Position numbers and translations under genes: made by a program. Below the pieces are notes generated by a model, which was not told the DNA's origin, made no database searches, and was given only the letters and a program-made list of their open reading frames with translations. A DNA stretch of 10,721 bases from DATKHR01 sp035939575 (GTDB lineage: Bacteria > Acidobacteriota > Vicinamibacteria > Vicinamibacterales > CAVVIG01), in the NCBI GenBank assembly GCA_035939575.1, contig DASZFS010000116.1, forward strand, positions 1 through 10,721, in the 5' to 3' direction. Shown here one piece after another: positions 1 to 4,993 of this stretch (position 1 is its first letter; each line of letters opens with the position of its first letter).

Positions 1-1262
1 TCCCCGTTGAAGTCGAACGGCGCGATCTTCATCTCGACTTCGAACGCGCCGATATCGCAATGCGGGCCCGCGCCGACCGTGCGGCTGACGCCGCGTTGAT
101 CCTGGCCGGAGACCGGTGGCATCGCGCACGCGACGTCCGAGCCGGCATCGATCGCCGGGCTTCCGGCCAGCAGCGGCATGGTCGCCGTCGGGCCGCCGTG
201 TGGAGCAAGCGGGCCGAGCAGGGGATCGACACGTAGGTCCCCGGCCTGACCGAATCCGCACCCCGTTCCGGGAAACTCGAGATTGTTGCCAAGATCGCTG
301 ATCGGGACCTGGAGCTCGCAATTCAGCGGAACTAGTCCGCCGGTGTTGTTCGCCACGATCGTGTTTCTCACTGTGAGTGATGGTTGAACAGCCCCGGTCG
401 CTTCCCCATAAATCGCGGCAACGGGAGTCTCCGAGACATTCCGGGCGATCGTGACATTGACGAGCGTGACGGCTGTGGTGCTGTGAAGAGGCCCGCCAGC
501 GACAAGCAGGATCCCGCCGACGAAAGGAGCTGTGTTTTGTGCGATCGTCGAGTTGGCGATGGTCAGGGACGTGGCGGCGCTGTCGCTGCTCGTGACGTAG
601 ATGCCGCCGCCGATATTCCCCGAGTTGCCGGCGATCGTCGAACGGACGATCGTGGCCGACGTGCCGGGACCGATGGACACGCCTCCGGCGCGCGAACCAA
701 CGCCGACGGCGCCGTTCTGCGTGATCGTCGTGTCGACGATGGTCAAGGTCAGGCTTCCCTGCGGGGTCGTTTGAATACCCCCTCCCGCTCCCTGGCACGC
801 CTGGACAACCACACGGTTCAGCGTGAGCGCCCCGGAGGTGGCGATGCAATCGGCGGAACCGTTCTGCACCGTGATGCCGATCAGCGTCAACCCGGCTGAT
901 GCCACGTCAACGGTAAAAGCGGCACCGATCCCGTTCGCGTCGACGAACGTGGTCGCCGGGCCGGAGCCGGTGATCGTGATCTGCGTGTTCGCCCCGACGT
1001 TCAGGTCGCCAACGCCGGCTCCCCCCGAACCCGGGATGGTCAGCGTGTAGTAACCCGCCGGAAGGCTGATCGCTTGCGCACCGGTCAGCGCATTCGACTC
1101 CTGGACGGCCGCCCGCAGCGAGCACAGCCCGTCTACCGTCGCGCACACGCCGTCACCCGGCGCCGCGTCCACCGCATCGACCGTAGTGTTGACGAGGAAC
1201 GTCGCAGCCGCCGCGCCGGTCGGCCACGCCATCACCATCGCCGCGATCAGCAAGCGCTTCAT
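1..1262 (-). CDS. Secreted CSLREA / choice-of-anchor Q beta-helix protein, C-terminus cut by the window edge
   Basis: The frame opens at an ATG ending at 1262 and stays open for 420 codons to base 1. Residues 1-20 form a signal peptide (MKRLLIAAMVMAWPTGAAAA), so the protein is exported. The CSLREA motif follows at residues 47-58 (CSLRAAVQESNA), with a second cysteine at 40. Residues about 174-308 carry repeated rungs such as STIAGNSG, STIAQNTA, VTIARNVS and NTIVANNTGG, typical of a right-handed parallel beta-helix. The end matches the choice-of-anchor Q pattern: GGPTATMPLLAGSPAIDAGS near 355-375, then DQRG and HCDIGAFE near 388-408. The last visible residues, PFDFNG, resemble the start of an FG-GAP repeat (usually FDFDGDGKxD), so such repeats may continue beyond base 1; this is inference. 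No catalytic residues are recognised. A cell-surface or secreted role is likely and the ligand is unknown. It may be cotranscribed with the DinB-like gene 37 bases upstream. Confidence 0.9.
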   Translation of the reverse strand, partial: MKRLLIAAMVMAWPTGAAAATFLVNTTVDAVDAAPGDGVCATVDGLCSLRAAVQESNALTGAQAISLPAGYYTLTIPGSGGAGVGDLNVGANTQITITGSGPATTFVDANGIGAAFTVDVASAGLTLIGITVQNGSADCIATSGALTLNRVVVQACQGAGGGIQTTPQGSLTLTIVDTTITQNGAVGVGSRAGGVSIGPGTSATIVRSTIAGNSGNIGGGIYVTSSDSAATSLTIANSTIAQNTAPFVGGILLVAGGPLHSTTAVTLVNVTIARNVSETPVAAIYGEATGAVQPSLTVRNTIVANNTGGLVPLNCELQVPISDLGNNLEFPGTGCGFGQAGDLRVDPLLGPLAPHGGPTATMPLLAGSPAIDAGSDVACAMPPVSGQDQRGVSRTVGAGPHCDIGAFEVEMKIAPFDFNG

Positions 1263-1269
1263 CGACCCG

Positions 1270-1274
1270 CCTCC
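1270..1274 (-). promoter_or_regulatory. Ribosome binding site of the CSLREA protein gene
   Basis: A perfect GGAGG on the minus strand lies 7 bases before the ATG ending at 1262. It fixes the start, which also gives a well-formed signal peptide. Confidence 0.75.
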
Positions 1275-1299
1275 GCTATCACAGCGTCTAGAGACCCAA

Positions 1300-1812
1300 C
1301 TACTTCTTTCCGTAAATCAACTGCGTGAGCGCCGGCACGCGGCCGACGAGCCGCGCGTAGAGCGCAAGCTGTCCGCGGTGATATTCCTCGTGCGCGATAC
1401 CGTGATTCATCCAGGCGAGGCGCGATCCGCGCCCGCCGTCAAACCGCGTGATGCATTGCAGCATGTGCAGGTCGCCCGCGGCGCGAAGCTTCTTCTCGCC
1501 CTCCTCGCGCGTCTTCGTCAGCAGCTGGATCAGCTGCTTCTTGTTCGATGTGGCCTTCACGCCCTTCGCGTATTCCTTCATGAACTGCGGATACGACTTG
1601 CGGCGGAAGTTGCCGTCGGGCCGGCTCAGCTCGCCGGCCATCATCAGGCCCGACTCGGCGATGTGCACGGCGATCTCGGCGGCGGTCCGGCTGTTCGTCG
1701 CCGGCCGGTAGATGAGCGAGATGTCAGGCAGGTTCCTGATCTCGCTGATGACGCCCGCGCGCGTGTCTTGCCAGGCTTCGAGGGCTTCGTCGAGCAGGGA
1801 GGTGAGAGCCAT
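1300..1812 (-). CDS. DinB-family protein (DinB/YfiT-like four-helix metalloprotein)
   Basis: This is a 170-residue protein of usual DinB-superfamily length. The superfamily is a four-helix bundle that binds a divalent metal through three histidines; members include bacillithiol and mycothiol S-transferases and many proteins of unknown role. The candidate ligands are all visible: H50 in the early helix motif AEIAVHIAES, and H140 and H144 in the late motif HGIAHEEYHRGQL, an HxxxH pair followed by the typical GQL. There is no signal peptide or membrane helix, so it is probably cytosolic. The ATG ending at 1812 was chosen because it is the first in-frame ATG and the DinB helix begins there. A TTG ending at 1869 would add 19 basic residues that do not look like the family. 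No strong Shine-Dalgarno is seen at either site. It lies 37 bases upstream of the CSLREA gene. The substrate cannot be told from sequence. Confidence 0.85.
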   Translation of the reverse strand: MALTSLLDEALEAWQDTRAGVISEIRNLPDISLIYRPATNSRTAAEIAVHIAESGLMMAGELSRPDGNFRRKSYPQFMKEYAKGVKATSNKKQLIQLLTKTREEGEKKLRAAGDLHMLQCITRFDGGRGSRLAWMNHGIAHEEYHRGQLALYARLVGRVPALTQLIYGKK

Positions 1813-1975
1813 GAGCGGGAATCTTATGCGTTCGCGATGAAATCGACCAGCGTGTCGGCTCTCATCCAAAGGTGCGAGGCACAGAGCTGTCGCCGCGCGG
1901 CGAGCCCGTCTGAATCTCGCGCCTGCTCAAGCCCTGCTTTGGTTGCCGACGGACACGGACCTGCTCGCCTCTGAG
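1813..1975. other. Intergenic stretch without a recognisable gene
   Basis: This is the upstream region of the DinB-like gene and should hold its promoter, but no convincing -35/-10 pair is visible. It contains a perfect 14-bp palindrome, TCGCCGCGCGGCGA, at 1890-1903, whose low-complexity GC make-up makes it weak evidence for an operator. Minus-strand frames across this stretch show no family resemblance. Confidence 0.4.
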
Positions 1976-2093
1976 CTAAGGCAAGTCGCCGCCAGCGCCC
2001 CATTGATAGACGCTCGACGTTCCGTAGTTGGTCGATGAGTACAGGATGTACCAGAGGTTGGCGGAGGGGCGATAGACCACCAGATCGGCCCAT
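1976..2093 (-). pseudogene. Broken FG-GAP (VCBS-type) repeat fragment
   Basis: Read on the minus strand, about 37 codons ending at a TAG (1976-1978) encode a recognisable FG-GAP repeat unit: ADLVVYRPSANLWYILYSST, then NYGTSSVYQWGAGGDLP. The pattern VxRPSxxxWYIL...YQWG...D.P is the hallmark of FG-GAP repeats in secreted Acidobacteriota proteins. The frame has no start codon, and an in-frame TGA occurs only a few codons before the resemblance begins. The usual next repeat (GDYDGDG) is absent after the stop. It is therefore an orphan piece of a larger gene, truncated at both ends. The window's first gene appears to be about to enter FG-GAP repeats at its cut end, so this piece may derive from a related gene; that link is inference. 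An overlapping frame at 1824-2093 is a shadow. Confidence 0.6.
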
Positions 2094-2100
2094 GTCTTAC

Positions 2101-2181
2101 TCCTTCAGTGGTCCACCACCTATTCCCTCACGCGTCAAAACCGGCGAAAGTGGATCAACCGTTTAGGAGGAAACTGAAGGA
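2101..2181. repeat. 9-bp inverted repeat flanking a 63-bp spacer, possible mobile-element scar
   Basis: TCCTTCAGT at 2101-2109 is repeated in perfect inverse as ACTGAAGGA at 2173-2181. Just inside the two arms are similar pieces, AGTGGTCCACC near 2107 and AGTGGATCAACC near 2150, forming an imperfect direct repeat. The block sits immediately beside the broken FG-GAP fragment and looks less GC-rich than its surroundings. Short terminal repeats of this kind could be the relic of an insertion sequence or MITE that cut the FG-GAP gene, but no transposase remnant is visible. Confidence 0.3.
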
Positions 2182-2190
2182 AATGTGATC

Positions 2191-2224
2191 CCCGGTCTGA
2201 TCCCTCTGGGTCGGTCAGACCGGG
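2191..2224 (-). terminator. Hairpin downstream of the aldolase gene, probable terminator
   Basis: A perfect 10-bp stem, CCCGGTCTGA (2191-2200) with TCAGACCGGG (2215-2224), encloses a 14-base loop that can itself fold a CCC/GGG mini-stem. It begins 32 bases after the stop codon of the minus-strand aldolase gene. On the minus strand the hairpin is followed by GATCACATTTCC, which is not a strong U-tract, so termination may be partial or assisted. Confidence 0.5.
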
Positions 2225-2256
2225 AGAGTCCGCTATACAGGAACGATCGCGGTGGC

Positions 2257-3327
2257 CTACTGAGCGCCCCCTCCCCCTCCGCGACGGCCACGGCCCGCTG
2301 GCGTCCCGACCGTCGGCTCTTCAGTGCTGTTCCCGCGCCCGCGAGCCGGCGGCGTCCATCCGTCGATCGACGGCCCGTTCTGAACGAACCGCGTATCAGG
2401 ACTCAGCGGGTTGCCGGTGAGGTACTGTGCGCCTGCGTTGCCCCAGAACTTGCCGGCCTTGAGCGTGGCATTGCGGCTCACGGTCAGCAGCGACTGGTAT
2501 CGCGGGTCGTCCTGCGACCACCCGGAGAAGCGCGACAGATCGTTGTTGCCCTGGATCACCACGTCGATACCAAACGTGTTCGCAATCTCGTTCGCATTGA
2601 TGATGCCGTCGAGCGTCTCGATCATCACGACGACGAGCATGTTGTCGTTGAAGGTGTTCTGGTAACCGCCCGGCACGCTGCCCCAGACTGACCCCGCCTG
2701 TCCCGCCCCGGAGCTGCGACGGCCAAACGGCGGGAAACGTGAGTACCGCGCCGCTTCCAGTGCCTGATTGCCGTCTCGGACCGTCGGGAAGATCAAGCCT
2801 ATCGCTCCGAGGTCAGTCGCCTTCTGAATGTTCGATTCGAGCTGATCCGGCATGCGGATCATCGGTGCGGCGCCGTCAGGACCGGGGCAGGCCGCGATCA
2901 TCTTCGCGATGTTGTCCCACGTCATCGTGCTGTGCTGCATCTCGAACCAGACGAACCCGTAGTGCTTGCGGACCTCGCAATAGAGCTCAGGATCAAGGGT
3001 GCCGATGGTGTAGCTGGTGACCTGCTTGTCGCTGAACAGCATCTCCTTCGCTTTGTTGTAGAACGGACGCTTATAGTTGGCGCCGACGTAGGACTTGGTC
3101 ATGAAGCCCCAGCCATGCGCGTCGACCGCTACTGGATCCGTGCCCCAGACGCCGGTCACCAGATTCCCCGGGCCGACGAAGGGCGCGTCCGCGCGGCCGC
3201 CGCTACCACGCTGACCGCCGCCATTGGCTGCCGGCGCCTGGCTTGCTTGCCGTTGCGCCTGCATCGTGACCAGCGCGACACTCGCAACCAAGACGCTTGC
3301 CGAGATGATCGCTCGCCTCATTCTCAT
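2257..3327 (-). CDS. Secreted HpcH/HpaI-family aldolase (citrate-lyase-like TIM barrel)
   Basis: This protein has 356 residues. Residues 1-24 look like a signal peptide (RMRR, then a hydrophobic run, ending TMQA), followed by a Gln/Gly/Ala-rich linker to about 50. The body matches the HpaI/GarL class II pyruvate aldolases, which reversibly cleave 2-keto-hydroxy acids to pyruvate plus an aldehyde using a divalent metal. Family catalytic positions appear intact: H132 (FEMQHS), R158 (MIRMP), E237 (MIET) and D263 (NNDLS). The E-to-D spacing of 26 is the same as in HpaI and GarL. GAIGLIFPTV (174-183) and RFPPFGRRS (197-205) are further family landmarks. The last ~30 residues are a Gly/Arg-rich tail. 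Most family members are cytosolic, so export is unusual. The ATG ending at 3327 was chosen because GGGAGG lies 7 bases upstream; an earlier in-frame start would put 18 residues before the signal peptide. The gene is divergent from the MEDS kinase. The natural substrate is unknown. Confidence 0.85.
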   Translation of the reverse strand: MRMRRAIISASVLVASVALVTMQAQRQASQAPAANGGGQRGSGGRADAPFVGPGNLVTGVWGTDPVAVDAHGWGFMTKSYVGANYKRPFYNKAKEMLFSDKQVTSYTIGTLDPELYCEVRKHYGFVWFEMQHSTMTWDNIAKMIAACPGPDGAAPMIRMPDQLESNIQKATDLGAIGLIFPTVRDGNQALEAARYSRFPPFGRRSSGAGQAGSVWGSVPGGYQNTFNDNMLVVVMIETLDGIINANEIANTFGIDVVIQGNNDLSRFSGWSQDDPRYQSLLTVSRNATLKAGKFWGNAGAQYLTGNPLSPDTRFVQNGPSIDGWTPPARGRGNSTEEPTVGTPAGRGRRGGGGGAQ

Positions 3328-3334
3328 TGCGCCC

Positions 3335-3340
3335 CCTCCC
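3335..3340 (-). promoter_or_regulatory. Ribosome binding site of the aldolase gene
   Basis: GGGAGG on the minus strand lies 7 bases before the ATG ending at 3327 and decides between this start and more upstream in-frame starts. Confidence 0.7.
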
Positions 3341-3534
3341 GCTCGAAGATACACCTCGACGCCTCTCACACGATAGACCAATCGGTGTTTACAGTTTCAC
3401 GCCGCTGACAAGCGCTTTGTGCGAATCTGACGTCGACCCGACGGTGTAAGCTGTTGCCAGACTCACCCAGCGGTTCGGGAGAAGCACGGCAGCTCGACCG
3501 ATCACAAGGCGAGTGAGTGCGACACGTCGACATC

Positions 3535-3539
3535 GGGAG
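3535..3539 (+). promoter_or_regulatory. Ribosome binding site of the MEDS kinase gene
   Basis: GGGAG ends 5 bases before the ATG at 3545. The alternative GTG at 3539 would overlap this site, which favours the ATG. Confidence 0.65.
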
Positions 3540-3544
3540 TGGTC

Positions 3545-4924
3545 ATGGAGATCAACACCACGTATGACACACCGTTGCTCACGGCGCTCGAACGGCTGGG
3601 GCCGCACGATCACCAATCTCTGATCTACGAGAGCGCGGAGGATCGTTTCGCCGTGGCCATTCCCTTCATCCGAATCGGCCTCGACCGCGGCGAGAAGTGC
3701 ATCTACATCGCCGACGATGGGATGGAAGCGGAGGTCCGCTACGCAATGCGCGCCCAGGGCATCGACGTCGAACGCGCCATCGCGACCAACAGCCTCGTGC
3801 TCGCGGCGAAGGAGGACGCGTTTCTGAAGTACGGAGCCTTCGATGCGGACCGGATGCCCACGTTTTGGGCGGACACGACGGCCGAGGCCATGCGCCAGGG
3901 CTTCTCGGCGCTGCGCGCAACGGGCGAGACCGAGTGGTTGCTCTCCAACCCGCCGGGTGGGGAGCGATGGATGGAGTACGAGAGCCAGCTCACGCACGTG
4001 CTGGCCGACCTCAATTGTTTCGCATTGTGCCAGTACAACCGCCGGGTGCTTCCGCCCGAACTCGTCCTGAACGTCATCCGAACCCACCCCACAGTCATTT
4101 ATGGTGGCGTCGTCTGCCGGAATCTGTACCACGTGCCGCCGGACGAATTCCTCGCGGCCGACCAGACGGCGCGGGAGGTTGAACGCCTGCTCGCGACGAT
4201 GCGTGAACGCGCGGAAATCGAGTACACCCTCCGACAGCAGCGCAACGAGCTCCGCGCCTTGGCGAACCGGCTGATGCACGCTCAGGATGACGAACGACGT
4301 CGCATCGCGGCGATCCTCCACGAGACGACCGCCCAGGATCTGGCGGCCTTGAAGATGCTCCTTGCGCGATTCGACCGCGCCGGCGACCGTCTCAATGACG
4401 GCGAACGACAGGCCCTCACCGAGAGCATCTCGCTCGCCGAGCAGTCGATGACCCAGATCCGGACGGTGTCCTACTTGCTGCATCCGCCATTTCTCGACGA
4501 GGCCGGCCTTGTGTCGGCACTGCGGTGGTACGCGGCTGGCTTTGCCGATCGCAGCGGCATCACGGTCGATCTGGATCTGCCCGAGACTCTTCAGCGTTTG
4601 CCGCTCGACACCGAGACCGCGCTCTTCCGCGTCGTTCAAGAATCGCTCACCAATATCCACCGGCACGCCGGGAGCCAGACCGCGCGGATCCGGTTACGGC
4701 ATGACCCTGAGATGCTCGTGCTGGAGATCTCCGATCACGGCCACGGCATCCCGCGCGCGTCGCTCAGGCATATCACCAGCGGCGGCGGGATGGGCGTAGG
4801 CATCGCCGGCATGAGCGAGCGGATCAAGCAACTTGGCGGGCGTCTCGAGGTCAGCTCGAGCGACACCGGACCAACGGGTACGACGCTGCGCGCTTGGTTG
4901 CCGCTCGCGAAGGTCCCGAGCTGA
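3545..4924 (+). CDS. Soluble MEDS-domain sensor histidine kinase (NarL/DegS-type transmitter)
   Basis: This is a 459-residue protein with no membrane helix, so a cytosolic sensor. Residues about 19-190 match the MEDS sensory domain known from DcmR and methanogen/methylotroph sensors: HDHQSLIYES, GLDRGEKCIYIADD, and a later LCQYNRR with cysteines. A coiled linker of about 205-245 follows. The HisKA_3 dimerisation helix carries phospho-acceptor H259 in RRRIAAILHETTAQDLAALK; the family norm is LHD, here LHE. The HATPase domain shows the N-box with N370 (QESLTNIHRHAG), the G1 box SDHGHGI and the G2 box GMGVGIAGMSERIKQLGG. This transmitter class normally phosphorylates a LuxR/NarL-type response regulator. 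No such partner is present here: downstream is a convergent permease gene and upstream the divergent aldolase. It is therefore an orphan within the window. The ligand is unknown; MEDS domains are thought to sense small organic compounds. Confidence 0.9.
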   Translation: MEINTTYDTPLLTALERLGPHDHQSLIYESAEDRFAVAIPFIRIGLDRGEKCIYIADDGMEAEVRYAMRAQGIDVERAIATNSLVLAAKEDAFLKYGAFDADRMPTFWADTTAEAMRQGFSALRATGETEWLLSNPPGGERWMEYESQLTHVLADLNCFALCQYNRRVLPPELVLNVIRTHPTVIYGGVVCRNLYHVPPDEFLAADQTAREVERLLATMRERAEIEYTLRQQRNELRALANRLMHAQDDERRRIAAILHETTAQDLAALKMLLARFDRAGDRLNDGERQALTESISLAEQSMTQIRTVSYLLHPPFLDEAGLVSALRWYAAGFADRSGITVDLDLPETLQRLPLDTETALFRVVQESLTNIHRHAGSQTARIRLRHDPEMLVLEISDHGHGIPRASLRHITSGGGMGVGIAGMSERIKQLGGRLEVSSSDTGPTGTTLRAWLPLAKVPS

Positions 4925-4993
4925 CATCGGTCCCGCGGCCGCAACGTCGGGCAGACGTCTGGCGCGAATAGGCATAGTGGCTGGCGAACCGAA

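Larger units (their letters stand above)
3328..3544. promoter_or_regulatory. Divergent intergenic control region between aldolase and MEDS kinase
   Basis: This 217-base gap must hold outward promoters for both flanking genes. No pair close to the sigma-70 consensus with 16-18 base spacing is visible; a TTGTCA on the minus strand near 3412 has no good -10 partner. The octamer ACGTCGAC, containing the palindrome GTCGAC, occurs twice, at 3430-3437 and 3524-3531. The first copy lies within a small hairpin CGTCG-ACC-CGACG (3431-3443). These are candidate regulator sites only. Confidence 0.4.

Noticed and set aside
1890..1903. Perfect 14-bp GC palindrome upstream of the DinB-like gene
   Set aside because: CG-only sequence is expected to form palindromes often in DNA this GC-rich; there is no second copy or promoter next to it.
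1186..1974. Plus-strand open frame of 262 codons across the DinB-like gene
   Set aside because: Opposite strand of a recognisable histidine-triad protein; the translation is low-complexity Arg/Ala/Leu.
2257..3381. Longer aldolase start at 3381
   Set aside because: It would add 18 residues before an otherwise standard signal peptide and ignores the good GGGAGG next to the ATG ending at 3327.
3389..4666. Minus-strand open frame of 425 codons opposite the MEDS kinase
   Set aside because: It has no motif, and the plus-strand kinase has a ribosome binding site and every transmitter box.
4952..4961. Perfect palindrome CAGACGTCTG between the convergent kinase and permease genes
   Set aside because: It has no loop to fold as a terminator and no U-tract, and is short enough to be chance.
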